A stretch of 64,000 nt of DNA from Gracilimonas sp017641085. GTDB lineage: Bacteria; Bacteroidota; Rhodothermia; Balneolales; Balneolaceae. Of the stretch, positions 16,808 to 27,558 are shown piece by piece; position 1 is the stretch's first letter; each line of letters begins with the position of its first letter. The stretch lies in NCBI RefSeq assembly GCF_046115515.1, contig NZ_CP175953.1. One strand, 5' to 3'. A program made the translations under genes and the position numbers. Under the pieces are notes generated by a model that searched no databases, had not been told where the DNA came from, and worked only from the letters and a program-made list of their open reading frames with translations.

Positions 16808-18241
16808 ATGCACGCAGAAATAAGACAATTAAAGCTGTTCCTGATGGTCCTTTTTGCGGGAAGTGTTCTCGCGAATTGCTCCGATTACTATATCGATGAC
16901 ATTGAAAGGGGCGGTGGCTACAATTATGAATTCGGGTTTCCGGAGTTGAGGCTATCCACAGCCGGATATTACAATTTGGACGGAACCCCCATTATAGATG
17001 TATCAGGTGATATTGTATATGCCGGTTTGATATACGCTGAAAATGCCCGGGGCGATCTTCAGGCAGATGTGTCGATCGACATTAATATAACAGACCAAAA
17101 AGACGGCGATTTTGTAGCCCGGGAAACAATCACAGATTCTCTGGTCAGCGACGATAGCGGGGTTATTTTCAGCCAGAATGTTCACCGCTTTAACGAAAAG
17201 TTTGAAGTGAGGCCGGGGTCTTTTAATGTGGAAGTTGTTTTGACTGATGAAAAGTCGGGCAAGCAAACAACCCAAAATAATGAAGTGACTATTCCCGATT
17301 ACGCCGACCGCATTGCCGCCATATCAGAAATTCAAATCTTCGGGAAGAACAATGCACTTACTAATTCCGAATTTGTTCCGGTAACAACCTATGATGTTCC
17401 GGGCCAGCTCGACTCTCTGAAGTTCGTGGTACAGATTACCAATAGTACCAACAATGATATCACTGTAAACTCAAGATTAAAGAAATTTCGGGCAGATACT
17501 TCCATCGCCTGGCCCATGAGCATTCAGAACTACCCCCGATCTAATATCAGGTATCAGGGAATTGAGTACGATGAATTTGACATTCTTCAGTCCGGAACCC
17601 GAACGTTGCAGCAGCAGGGAAATATTTTTATTGAGTATGCCTACAAGGGGCTCGATGAAGGAAACTATCGCCTGGAAGTAGAGATAACGGATGGGAATGA
17701 TGTTGAGGCCATATCAGGCAGAGAGTTTGGAATTAAACCACCATTTTATCCTGCGGTCAAAACTGCACGAAAAATGGCCGAGACTCTATACTATATAATG
17801 GAGGAAGATGAGTACGAGGCTTTGATGAGCATCGAAGATACTGATTCTTTAAAAAGTGCCATCGATCGGTTCTGGTTGAAGAACATCAATAATTCAGCTT
17901 TAGCCAAAGAGGCCATCTCCATGTATTATAACCGGGTTGAAGAAGCCAACAAACAGTTTTCAAATTTCAAAGAGGGGTGGAAGACAGATCCGGGAAGGGT
18001 TTATATCCTTTTTGGTCCGCCATGGAGTGTTGACGATGTATTAAACTCTCGGATGATTTGGTACTACACCAATAATCTGGATGACCCTGAAAGAGGCTTT
18101 TTATTCAGGGTATCTGATTTAAAAAGTAAGTACTTCCCCTTTGACAATTACATTTTAGACCGCAATATTTTATACCACAATCTGGAATACAGACAAATAC
18201 AGCGCTGGAGAACCGGCAACATCCTTTCAGTAGATCTTTAA
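16808..18241 (+). CDS. GWxTD domain lipoprotein, copy 1
   Basis: A 477-residue lipoprotein of the GWxTD domain family, found in Bacteroidota and relatives. The defining motif is EGWKTDPGRVYILFGPP near residue 390. Start 16808 gives a short signal peptide with lipobox VLANC; an upstream in-frame ATG (16733) would add 25 unlikely residues. After the lipobox comes the motif YIDDIERGGGYNYEFGFPELRL shared with two paralogues in this window (26128-27558 and 33105-34526). The middle part looks like Ig-like beta domains (FEVRPGSFNVEVVLTDEKSGK), followed by a helical stretch (AIDRFWLKNINNSALAKEAI). Function unknown; cell-envelope location is certain from the lipobox. Two exported-protein genes follow on the same strand. 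Confidence 0.85.
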   Translation: MHAEIRQLKLFLMVLFAGSVLANCSDYYIDDIERGGGYNYEFGFPELRLSTAGYYNLDGTPIIDVSGDIVYAGLIYAENARGDLQADVSIDINITDQKDGDFVARETITDSLVSDDSGVIFSQNVHRFNEKFEVRPGSFNVEVVLTDEKSGKQTTQNNEVTIPDYADRIAAISEIQIFGKNNALTNSEFVPVTTYDVPGQLDSLKFVVQITNSTNNDITVNSRLKKFRADTSIAWPMSIQNYPRSNIRYQGIEYDEFDILQSGTRTLQQQGNIFIEYAYKGLDEGNYRLEVEITDGNDVEAISGREFGIKPPFYPAVKTARKMAETLYYIMEEDEYEALMSIEDTDSLKSAIDRFWLKNINNSALAKEAISMYYNRVEEANKQFSNFKEGWKTDPGRVYILFGPPWSVDDVLNSRMIWYYTNNLDDPERGFLFRVSDLKSKYFPFDNYILDRNILYHNLEYRQIQRWRTGNILSVDL

Positions 18242-18264
18242 CACTTATTATTAAAACCAATACC

Positions 18265-18963
18265 ATGACACTTTCAAAACAAATTAAGAGCACGTTACTA
18301 TTTACTTTGGCAGCTTTATTTGCTCTCCCTTTATTAGCTCAGACTAAAGTGACCACTGATGACATTCAGGAAATGGTCAGCTATAATCTGATCCCTACTT
18401 TTCAAACAACCAATGTAAAAGGGAATCCCTATATCGCCGATAATTTTTTAATGGGTTCTTTTGAGCTGTACAGCGGAGCGACTACCGAGAACCTGGAAAT
18501 GAATTACAATATTTATGAGAACAGGATAGAAATTGTTGATGGCAATCAGGTATATGCCGTTTCTGCTGATGACGTAAAGCAGTTTGTTGTAGAAATGAAT
18601 GGAGAGGAAAGAGTATATAAAAAAGGATTTGAGTCAAGAAGACTGGATGCTAACCAATTTGTTGAAGTGAAGGCCGACGGTGCCATGAGCTTTTTGATTA
18701 AGCATGAGGTTAACTACTCAGAAAACTCCAGTGCCGGTTATGGGTCAGCCTCCAAAGAAGAAGTCTATGCAAAAAACAAACGTTACTATCTGAAAAAGGG
18801 TGGGGAAGTTCATGAGCTGAGACGGTTAAGACACCGCCGGGTTGCAAAACATTTTAATGACAACAAACAAGTCAATAACTACATCAAAGAGAATAATCTT
18901 GATCTCTCTAATCCGGATCATATCGAAAAGGCTGTGAACAAATACAACGAGATTACATCCTGA
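18265..18963 (+). CDS. Exported protein of unknown function
   Basis: A 232-residue protein with a signal peptide ending at LLAQ (about residue 26). I do not recognise a family. The mature part is mixed, with ELYSGATTENLEMNYNIYENR, a basic stretch HELRRLRHRRVAKHF near residue 185, and an Asn/Lys-rich C-terminus. It lies 23 bp after the GWxTD gene on the same strand, so co-transcription is likely. Periplasmic location is the only firm inference. Confidence 0.6.
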   Translation: MTLSKQIKSTLLFTLAALFALPLLAQTKVTTDDIQEMVSYNLIPTFQTTNVKGNPYIADNFLMGSFELYSGATTENLEMNYNIYENRIEIVDGNQVYAVSADDVKQFVVEMNGEERVYKKGFESRRLDANQFVEVKADGAMSFLIKHEVNYSENSSAGYGSASKEEVYAKNKRYYLKKGGEVHELRRLRHRRVAKHFNDNKQVNNYIKENNLDLSNPDHIEKAVNKYNEITS

Positions 18964-19092
18964 GAATAATTATTTAATAAATTTTAAAATAATAGATACG
19001 TATTAAGTAGTATTGTAAGACCGAAAAATCCAGACTTACTATTCATCAAGGTCTGCTCTATAAAATTATCATTTAACATTTTTTAATAACTA

Positions 19093-19764
19093 ATGAAATA
19101 CAGATTATTAGCTGTAGCTGCCACTATATTATTATTTACAGCTTCTTGTTCCACAACCAACAGTTCTCAATTCTTAGCTCCGGACTATTCAAAAGATAAC
19201 GCAGTTAAAAATTCTACCGTAACCATTTTACCGGTAGAAGCGGAATACTTCTTTAATATTTTTCCCAACTATGTGTACGGAGAATTAAAGCCAAACGAAT
19301 CTCACATCTTTGATTATTACCTTCCATTTTATATAGAAAGAAATACGGATGCTGATGTGACTTCAATATTTAAAGGAGATTCACTAAATGGATCTGCATT
19401 TGAAATGAAAGAGCTGAATCTGGGTACCGATGAAAAAATGCAAATCATTGGCCCCAAAGAGGAAACGGCACTTAATATGGAAGCTATTGACAGCCGTTTC
19501 ATACTTATTCTGGATCAGTATAATTACCAGATGTACACCATTGAAACAGGGGGTGGGAATTATGCCGGCCATGAAATGCATAAGGAGACCCGGCTTAAGT
19601 TTGAAACCAAGTACCTGATCTGGGATAATGAATTACAAAAAGCCGCAGCCTGGGGTAAAGTGAATTCAGTAAAAAAATACTCTGTAATGGATGGAGATCA
19701 GGTTTACAGAAACTTACTGGATGATGTGTTGCAGAAAATCATTCAAAAAAGTCCTTTTTCTTAA
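19093..19764 (+). CDS. Lipoprotein of unknown function
   Basis: A 223-residue lipoprotein: signal peptide with lipobox FTASC at about residues 15-19. The mature part has NSTVTILPVEAEYFFNIFP, then YLPFYIERNTDADV, and a pattern near residues 135-175 (RFILILDQYNYQMYT then TRLKFETKYLIWDNELQKAAAWGKV) resembling small lipoproteins that report on or bind envelope substrates. I cannot name the family. It lies 129 bp downstream of the preceding exported protein. Confidence 0.6.
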   Translation: MKYRLLAVAATILLFTASCSTTNSSQFLAPDYSKDNAVKNSTVTILPVEAEYFFNIFPNYVYGELKPNESHIFDYYLPFYIERNTDADVTSIFKGDSLNGSAFEMKELNLGTDEKMQIIGPKEETALNMEAIDSRFILILDQYNYQMYTIETGGGNYAGHEMHKETRLKFETKYLIWDNELQKAAAWGKVNSVKKYSVMDGDQVYRNLLDDVLQKIIQKSPFS

Positions 19765-20068
19765 TTTTTTTGCCTGATTAAGTTGGCAGTAGTTCAAAAC
19801 TGATTATATTAACGGGGTATGGCAGGACAAAATATTTCTGCAACCCAGCAATGATGAATAATTTTAGGTTACCAAAAAATACATTTCTTATATAAGTAGG
19901 TGTTAAATACCCATACTCCCCGATTTTCTGAGAACCATCTTCATGGTTAAAATGAAAATTAGGGCATTATTGGTTTTGTATTTTAATGTTAATCTAATAT
20001 TATCACTTGTTGACTTTATAGCTACTATTACGTGCTATCTAAAACCTATAACTTAAATCAAAGCTACT
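19765..20068. other. Intergenic leader region before susC1
   Basis: A 304-bp AT-rich region with no ORF of note. It must hold the susC1 promoter, but I find no perfect TAnnTTTG element; TTGACTTTATAGC near 20011 is a possible core. No riboswitch or hairpin terminator is evident. Confidence 0.4.
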
Positions 20069-23000
20069 ATGTTTAAAAAGCTACTATTTACAGTATTTGC
20101 TTTGTTATTATCGGCGAGTGCGTTTGCACAAAGCGGTACATTAACAGGGCAAGTTACAGATGCTGAAACAGGCGAGCCGTTAATTGGTGCGACTGTTTAT
20201 ATCGAATCGCTAAATAAAGGTGCCCAGTCTAATATTGACGGTAATTACACGATTTCCGGAATTGATGCAGGCACTTACACCGTATCTTACCGATACGTTG
20301 GTTATGAAACAGTTTCAAGAAGTGTTGAAATTGGATCCGGCACCGTTACACTTGATATTCAATTAAGTGTGGATGTGGTTGGACTGGACGAATTGGTTGT
20401 ATCCGGCTATGCTGTACAGCAGAAGCGGGAAATCACCGGTTCTATTTCAACTATTTCTTCTGATGAATTTGAAAATGTTTCTCTGCAAAGTACAGAAGCC
20501 CTTCTTCAGGGACGTGCTGCAGGTGTAAACATTACCACTACTTCCGGTAACCCGGGTGGTGCATTCAAGGTTAACATCCGTGGTAATGGTTCTATTAACG
20601 CGGCTACTGAGCCTCTTTACATTGTGGATGGTGTGCAGATTTCTTTTGCGCAGACTTCTTCACAGGCCAGTACTACTCCACTGAATGCTATTAACCCAGG
20701 CGACATTGAGTCTATTGAAGTACTTAAAGATGCGGCTTCTGCGGCTATTTACGGTGCTCAGGCTGCTGCCGGTGTAGTAATTATTACTACCAAGAACGGT
20801 ACTGCAGGCCCAACCCGAATTACTGCAAGAGCTGAAACCGGTGTTCGTTCCCTGGCTCGTAACGTTGACTACATCAACTCTGAGGAATATGTACGTTACA
20901 TGGGAGAAGGACTTGCCATTAATAATGGTGTGACCGATGTAAGCGCTGATGGTGCTGACATTTCTTCTTTTGAAGATACATACAGAAACTTCTTCTTAGG
21001 TTTCTTTGGTGCAGATCCTGATTCTGACCCGAACGACCCACAGTTGGCTAATACTGACTGGCAGGATTTCATCTTCTCTGAAGGTGTAACTCAGAAGTAC
21101 AATGTTTCTGCTTCCGGTGGTAACTCATCAACCAACTTCCTGCTTTCAGGTGGTTATGAAGATACTGAGGGAACAGCTTTTGGTAGTGACTTTACCCGTC
21201 TGAATTTACGTACGAATATTGATCACGACATGACAGACAAGCTGCGTGCAAGCGTTCGTTTGAATATTTCTCGTGCTACCCAAACCGGTGTATGTCAGGA
21301 TGGTAACTTTATTAACTGTCCTCCATCTTAGGCGATGTTCGAAGCTCCAATGAGTTTCCCATACCTTGCTGATGGTTCTTACAACCCTAACACCCGTTTT
21401 GGACTTTCTACCAACCCAGCGGTTGTGAAAAACGAAGTGGACCGTAACAACACCGTTACTCAGGTATTAAGTGCTTTGAAACTACAGTACCAAGCTAACG
21501 ACTGGTTGTCTTTCAGCGGTAGTGCTAATATTGATTACCGAAATACTCAGGATGAGCAATATCGTTCTGCTGTTGCAGCTCCGGCTCAAAATGGTTGGAT
21601 CAGCTTTGCAAACCGAAACGTAGAAAACTATCAGGGTAACCTGGTTGCAAACGCAACCCGTACTTTTGACGGTGTTCATGCTGTTTCAGGTTTCGTAGGA
21701 ACTGAGTTCCGTTCTGATTATTCCGAAAGCCAGTTAACTCGTGGTGACGGACTGCCGGGACCATTCTTCCAGGTATTGAGTGCTACATCTACTCCAACTA
21801 CTGCTGCCGGTATTAACAGCCAGTGGAAACAAGCCAGTTACTTTGGTAACGCTAAATACACCTACGACGAGAAATACATCCTGAATGTTGTTGCTCGTTA
21901 TGATGGTAACTCACGATTCGGTGAAGATACTCGCTGGGGATTCTTCCCATCTGTATCTGTAGGCTGGATTATTTCCGAAGAAGACTTCCTGGATATTGAA
22001 GCTATTGATCAGTTGAAACTGCGTGCCGGGTACGGTACAACAGGTAACTCTGCGATTGGTAACTTTGCTTCCCGAGGCTTGTATTCTGCTTCAGGTTCTT
22101 ACCTTGGCTCAACAGGCTTACGTCCGAATCAGCTGGCTAACGCTAACTTAGGTTGGGAAGAAGCTCAGGAAATCAACATTGGTCTTGACTATGAATTATT
22201 CGAAGGCCGTATCTTTGGTTCTATTGATGCTTACCAAAAAGATAATACTCAGCTTCTATTCGATCGTCCACTTCCATCAAGCAGTGGTTATGATGATATT
22301 ACTGAGAACATTGGTGAAGTACGAAACACCGGTATTGAGTTTGAAATCAATACAGTTAACGTTGCTGCTGCCGGTTTCAGATGGCAGTCACGCTTTAACG
22401 TAGCCTTTACCGACAATGAAATCCTTGAACTTCCAAACGGAACTCCAATTGATGAAGATGATCTGTTTGAAAGCCTTCAGGAAGGCAAGCCGATTGGTTT
22501 AATCCAGGTTGTACGATGGGCGGGTGTAAACCCTGCTGATGGTCGTCCAATGTGGTACGATGCCGATGGTAACATTACCTACACTCCAACCAACTCTGTA
22601 GATGCGGTTGAATACAAAGACGGTGTAGCAAATGTGACCGGTGGTTTTGGTAACACAATCAGCTATAAAGGATTTAGCGCTGATGCGTTTTTACAATTCA
22701 GCTTTGGCCAATGGGCTTTCCCAGGAACCGACTACTACTTTACAAGAACGCCTGATTTCTTGATGAACCTCTCTACAGAGGTTAATAAGCGCTGGACAGC
22801 ACCGGGTGACATTACTCACTATCCACGAGCTATGACAGCCGGTACCGACTTTGCAGAGACTGCGAATTACCGTACACAGTTAAGTACAGGCTCAATCTAT
22901 AATACAAGCTACATTCGACTCAAGAACGTATCTCTGAACTACGATCTGCCTGACAGATTTACTCAGAGCCTTGGATTGAACAACGTACGCTTGTTTGCTT

Positions 23001-23146
23001 CTGCAGTTAACCTGGTAACATGGACCGCATGGCCATGGTACAATCCGGAAGTTGCTGCTGACACCGATGACATCTACGGAAACGAAGTTTACGCTTCTTA
23101 CCCGACTGAGCGACAGGTGAATGCAGGGATTGAAATCCAGTTTTAA
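20069..23146 (+). pseudogene. SusC/RagA family TonB-linked outer-membrane protein, interrupted by an in-frame TAG
   Basis: A SusC-like receptor of 1025 codons: signal peptide (AFAQ), CarboxypepD_reg-like domain (residues 23-100, GQVTDAETGEPLIGATVYIE), SusC plug with IRGNGSINAATEPLYIVDGV and DIESIEVLKDAASAAIYG, then a 22-strand-type barrel. Codon 421 (21329-21331) is TAG, in NCPPS-stop-AMFEAPM, and the same frame continues without loss to 23146. A single C-to-T change of CAG (Gln) would explain it. The barrel is cut, so as written the receptor would not work. It could be true decay, a polymorphism or a base error. It pairs with the downstream susD. Confidence 0.88.
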
Positions 23147-23166
23147 TCAAAAAATTAGATAGACAT

Positions 23167-24666
23167 ATGAATAATTTAAAAACACTAAAATACGTTCTTG
23201 TTGCAGCACTTATGGTAGGTTTTACCAGCTGCGACAGCCTCTTGGACGATGTAGAGCCTTCTACTTCTGTATCTGCTGAAGTAGTGCTTACAAGTGAAGA
23301 AGGAGTGGATGCTCTCAGAGCTTCCATGTACTCAAAAATCCGTGAAAATTTCGGATTTACTACAGAATATTTCATCGGCCCAAGTGCTTTTGCTGATGAA
23401 ACCCGTAACCGACCCGGTTCAACCCGTTACCAGGCATTAACAGTAGCTACCGGCACAAGCGGTGGTACTGCTCACCTTAATAATTGGGGCCTGTATGAAA
23501 TCATTCAGGATGCAAACCTGATTATCGGAGCAGTGGAGCCTTCAGTATTTGAAGACCCTGCTACCCTTGATCTATACCGAGGGGAAGCTCTTGCATTAAG
23601 AGCTTTCGCAATGCATACCATGGTTCGTGTGTATGGTTATGAGCCCGGTAATTTTTCAGTAGGCCCTCAGGCAAACTGGAATGCCGGTATTGTAATTCGT
23701 ACAGAACCGGTATTAGATCTTTCAGATGCTGATACCCGTGCCAGAAGCACCGTTGGTGAAGTTTACACTCAAATCTTAAATGACCTGAGTGATGCTAAAA
23801 CTTTATTAGCCGGCGAAAATGCAGATAACAGATACGTTACTGAAGCTTTTGTTGACGCGCTTTCAGCTTGAGTTAACCTGTACGCAGGTAACTGGGCTGC
23901 TGCTGCATCAGCTGCACAAGATGCGATCAACAACTTCCCTGGTACTTTGGTTGACACACAAACCGGTGTAGCGGAAATGTTTGATGAAAGATCAGGCAAC
24001 CATCCGGAAGCGATCTTTAAAGTTGTTGTAAACAGCGATACTGAGAATACTACAGGTGGTGGTTCATTCGCAAACAACGGCCCGGCTACTTACACAGCTG
24101 ACGGGTTCCTGGCTCAATTGCCAACACAATTCCTGTTAGACAAGTATGATGCAGCCGACTACCGATTAGGTTGGTACGAAGACTGTACTACTACTCAGTT
24201 GAATCCATTAACTCAGCCTACAAACTGTACTGGTGTTAACACCAACGGTTTGGTAAGTGTTAAGTTTGGTGGAGAGAAAGGAAACTCTGTAGATGACATG
24301 CCAATGATAAGACTTGCAGAAATGTATCTTATCCGTGCAGAAGCGTTAGCTAAAGATGCTAATAGTCCTGCAGCCGGTGTTACACCACTTCAGACTCTGA
24401 TGACCGCTCGTAACGCAGGTACTGTTCCTGCTACTGCTCTTACTGATATGACTGCTTTTGAAGACTACATATTGGATGAGAGAATGCGTGAATTAGGCGT
24501 TGAAGGACATCGTTTCTGGGACCTGAAGCGTTTAGCTCGTGATGTTCGAAACCCGGATGGATCTATTAAGATGCGTGCCGATTCTTACCGAATTCTTGCT
24601 GAAATCGGATCAGGATTGAGAAACGTAAACGATCTATTGGTTGAGAATCCAGGTTACGCCGAGTAA
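23167..24666 (+). pseudogene. SusD/RagB family nutrient-binding lipoprotein, interrupted by an in-frame TGA
   Basis: The surface lipoprotein partner of the upstream SusC, capping the barrel and binding substrate. It has a lipobox around FTSCD, the RagB/SusD helical core, and a C-terminal part with RLAEMYLIRAEALAKD, DYILDERMRELGVEGHRFWDLKR, standard for the family. Codon 235 (23869-23871) is TGA in ALSA-stop-VNLYAGNW; the family has arginine there (ALLARVxLYxGxW), so CGA to TGA by one C-to-T change is the simplest reading. The frame continues to 24666. Same type of lesion as in susC1, 20 bp upstream. Confidence 0.88.
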
Positions 24667-24704
24667 TCAGCCTACAGAAATTTTCACATAAAATATTTTA
24701 TCCA

Positions 24705-25148
24705 ATGAAACTTAAAGCACTAATATTTGTACTTATACCGCTTTTGTTTGTAAGCTGCGACAGCCTCTTCGACAAAGGTGATGTAGAAGGAAAGTTCAAT
24801 GGACCTGCTCAAATTGAGTTCAAGCCTCTTCAACAAGAAGCGAACCAAAACAGCGGTTCATTTGACGTAGCCATTCAGTTAATCGGTGAGCAAAGAGGTT
24901 CTGACCTTCCGGTTAGCTTTAATGTAGATGGTTCTTCAACTGCTGTTGCAGGAACGCACTACACGCTATCTTCCACCTCAGCAACTATTGCTTCAGGAAC
25001 AAGCTCCACAACGGTTACAGTTAACCTGATTGATGGAAACCTGAATGCAGGTGAAGAAGTAACGTTAATTCTGAACCTGGAAGATTCCGGTGATGTAACA
25101 GCTGCTCCTAACCTGGATCAGTCCACTACCTTTATCTTTGGTTCTTAA
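24705..25148 (+). CDS. Small Calx-beta/DUF4843-like lipoprotein
   Basis: A 147-residue lipoprotein: signal peptide with lipobox FVSCD. The mature part is a single beta-sandwich resembling DUF4843/Calx-beta repeats (PVSFNVDGSSTAVAGTHYTL, NLIDGNLNAGEEVTLILNL). Such small lipoproteins often lie at the end of susC/susD operons and are thought to sit on the cell surface. It lies 38 bp after susD1 and is followed by a clear terminator, so it ends the operon. Confidence 0.7.
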   Translation: MKLKALIFVLIPLLFVSCDSLFDKGDVEGKFNGPAQIEFKPLQQEANQNSGSFDVAIQLIGEQRGSDLPVSFNVDGSSTAVAGTHYTLSSTSATIASGTSSTTVTVNLIDGNLNAGEEVTLILNLEDSGDVTAAPNLDQSTTFIFGS

Positions 25149-25170
25149 TTAAGACCCAATTAGTTATACT

Positions 25171-25206
25171 AAAAGTCATGCTTCGCAAGGAGCATGACTT
25201 TTTTTA
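25171..25206 (+). terminator. Terminator of the susC1/susD1 operon
   Basis: AAAAGTCATGCT and AGCATGACTTTT form a 12-bp stem with an 8-nt loop, followed by T-rich sequence. Confidence 0.92.
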
Positions 25207-25226
25207 ATTTTTAGAAGTCTGGTATT

Positions 25227-25910
25227 ATGAAATTCAGTAGCACTAAAATTTTATTATTCATTGTTGCAGTATCCTTGGTTTCTGCTTGCAGCATTTTTAA
25301 CCCTGATATACAGGTTGAAAAAAGAATAGCTCTTTATTTTGAAGTAGATGAAATAGCGGAAGACCTCCAGGCCGGTGAGGATACTCTCAGAGTTGACGAA
25401 TTCAAATTCTCCATTGGTCAGTTTAACCTGAAAGGAGATGACATAGAACTCGGTAGTTCCAACAGTATAAGAGCCTTTATTTTTGGATATGATGAGAATG
25501 CAACCGACGAGCGCCTGGTGATAGGGGTTGGTTTGACTATAGCCGACAATGCTGTTTTTAACTCTTACACTATGTTTTTACGTCCGGTAGCACAAGGGTC
25601 TAATATTGTAGATGATGATTTTATAGGTTCCAACGGTAACTATTCTATAATTATAAAGGGAACATACAATGGGAAGAACTTTACCTACAGATCTAAAGCG
25701 AACTTTACAAAAGAACTGACTTTTGAAGATGTGAAACTAAATGATGATGATGAAACAATCGTCATTATTAAGTCTTTAGACCTTAAAGATGTGTTTTATG
25801 ATGAGAATGATAATTTGATTGATCCCACCAATTCTGATAACAGTTCCCAAATAATAGAAAACATTGAAAATTCATTAACCGTCGAAGCCTTTGCATCAAA
25901 TGTTCAGTAA
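25227..25910 (+). CDS. Lipoprotein of unknown function
   Basis: A 227-residue lipoprotein: lipobox VSACS at about residues 17-21. The mature part is beta-rich and acidic (KRIALYFEVDEIAEDLQAGEDTLRV, FKFSIGQFNLKGDDIEL, GTYNGKNFTYRSK), with a stretch of Asp/Glu near residue 170. I do not recognise the family. It lies after the terminator of the susC1 operon, so it has its own promoter or depends on read-through. It converges on the GWxTD copy 2 gene. Confidence 0.6.
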   Translation: MKFSSTKILLFIVAVSLVSACSIFNPDIQVEKRIALYFEVDEIAEDLQAGEDTLRVDEFKFSIGQFNLKGDDIELGSSNSIRAFIFGYDENATDERLVIGVGLTIADNAVFNSYTMFLRPVAQGSNIVDDDFIGSNGNYSIIIKGTYNGKNFTYRSKANFTKELTFEDVKLNDDDETIVIIKSLDLKDVFYDENDNLIDPTNSDNSSQIIENIENSLTVEAFASNVQ

Positions 25911-25994
25911 GTAGCAGGGCTTCAGGATTACTACAGTGAGGAACCGGGATAGTCTGTGGATTCAAGAACTTTACTCTTTGTGATAAAAGAATGG

Positions 25995-26019
25995 TGACCC
26001 TGAACTTAAGTCAGGGTCA
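25995..26019. repeat. Intergenic palindrome (REP-like)
   Basis: TGACCCTGA-ACTTAAG-TCAGGGTCA, perfect 9-bp arms and a 7-nt loop. It resembles the widespread dispersed intergenic repeats built on a CCCTGAA...TTCAGGG core. It lies between convergent genes without a T tract and could still act as an RNA stabiliser. Confidence 0.6.
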
Positions 26020-26127
26020 GAAGAGAGGGTTAGTTCATTCAGGCCATTCATTGGACGGGTAATCTGTCAGATGGATTTCATAAACTGATGTATTTAGGGT
26101 AAGAAGATTATTATAGAGAGTTCAGGA

Positions 26128-27558
26128 CTATAAGTTCCTGGTCAAAATACTTCCATTCAGCCAATGGTTTATCTGCTGATATTGTACCTGATGGTAAAAG
26201 CCATTGCGTTGAAGCAGGTAGTTATAGAAAGGATAATACTTTGACTTCAGTTTGGACTGATTAAAAAGAAAAGTTTTTTCCGGATCGTTTTGGTTGTAGG
26301 AATAAGACCAAACCATTTGATCTGAAAAACTGTCGCTATACCAGGGTGGACCAAATAAAATGTAGATCATCCCCGGGTCTGTTTTCCAGCCTTCCTTAAA
26401 ATTAGAAAATTGCTTGTTGGCCTCCTCTACGCGTTCGTAATACAGAGAGATGACATTCCGTGCCATATTTGAGTTCTGAATATTGGAGAGCCAAAACCGA
26501 TCGATAGCTTTTTTCATTTTTTCCGGATCTTCGATCGCCATTAGTTTTTCATACTCTTTCTCCTCCATTAAATAAGCAAGAGGTCGAGCCAGCTCTTTGG
26601 CCGTTTTCAAAGAAGGGTAGTTGGGGCTCTTGATACCGAAATCTCTGGCCTTATAAAGTTCATTCTCTTCCCCTTCATTGGCAGTAACCTCAAGTCTGTA
26701 ATTTCCCCGGTCAAGATTTGCAAATTCAAATTCGATTAAAACGCTTCCGGTTTGGTCAAGCGTACGGGTTGAGGTTTGAATGACTTCATAATCATCATAC
26801 TCGATACCACGGTACTGAATGCTGGAGGGCGAATAATTATTAAAGTGCATAGGGCGGGCAATGGTCGTGTCCGATTTAAACTTAATAAGCCGTGATTCTA
26901 TATCCAGAGGGTCATCGGGTTTGTTGTTGGTAACCTGAAATACGAATTTCAAAGAATCGATCTTTGAGGGAATATCATAGGTGGTGGCCTGATTAAAGCT
27001 TTCCTGTGAGCTATCCGTATTTTTACCCAAAATTCTGATTTCCGTGATGTGGGAAATATTATCAGAAGGATCTGGCAGTTCAGTTTTACTGGTTCGCAGG
27101 GTACTCTTGCCGGATTTTTGATCCGTCACCATGGTTTGAATTTCGTATGTGCCGGGAGATACTGTGAATGACTCTTCAAACCGAAAAACTTCCTGATTGT
27201 TAATAATGCTTTGGTCTGCTCTTCTTACCGTTTGAATAAATTCTCGTCTTTTGGGAGGTTCACTTTCATCAGAGGTACTTCTGATCAGGATTTCTACCAG
27301 GATGCTTGCTTCAAATACGCTGTCTTTTTGGGAATAGACCAGGCTTCCATACACAACATTTCCGGAAACAATGATTTTGGGAGTGTTTGATTCAGTAATC
27401 TGGCCGGAAGTTGCCAATCTGAGTTCAGGCAATCCCGGCTGATAGTTATACCCTGACCCCCGGTCAATATCATCAACATATTGGTTTGAGCAACCCTGAA
27501 AAACCAAAAGTATAAGTAGGCTAAGAACAAAGGGGGTAATTCTATATAATTGAATCAT
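26128..27558 (-). CDS. GWxTD domain lipoprotein, copy 2
   Basis: A 476-residue paralogue of the proteins at 16808-18241 and 33105-34526. Signal peptide with lipobox VFQGC, then YVDDIDRGSGYNYQPGLPELRL, two Ig-like beta segments, the helical segment AIDRFWLSNIQNSNMARNVI, and EGWKTDPGMIYILFGPPWY with the family motif. Ends in a Tyr/Gln-rich tail (HQVQYQQINHWLNGSIL) shared by all three copies. It converges on the accessory lipoprotein gene and is divergent from susC2, so it may share the susC2 promoter region. Confidence 0.85.
   Translation of the reverse strand: MIQLYRITPFVLSLLILLVFQGCSNQYVDDIDRGSGYNYQPGLPELRLATSGQITESNTPKIIVSGNVVYGSLVYSQKDSVFEASILVEILIRSTSDESEPPKRREFIQTVRRADQSIINNQEVFRFEESFTVSPGTYEIQTMVTDQKSGKSTLRTSKTELPDPSDNISHITEIRILGKNTDSSQESFNQATTYDIPSKIDSLKFVFQVTNNKPDDPLDIESRLIKFKSDTTIARPMHFNNYSPSSIQYRGIEYDDYEVIQTSTRTLDQTGSVLIEFEFANLDRGNYRLEVTANEGEENELYKARDFGIKSPNYPSLKTAKELARPLAYLMEEKEYEKLMAIEDPEKMKKAIDRFWLSNIQNSNMARNVISLYYERVEEANKQFSNFKEGWKTDPGMIYILFGPPWYSDSFSDQMVWSYSYNQNDPEKTFLFNQSKLKSKYYPFYNYLLQRNGFYHQVQYQQINHWLNGSILTRNL

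Noticed and set aside
20069..24666. Stop-codon reassignment or selenocysteine to explain the internal TAG and TGA
   Set aside because: TAA, TAG and TGA all end normal genes in the window, the flanking protein context needs Gln/Arg and not Sec, and two different stops would require two recodings.
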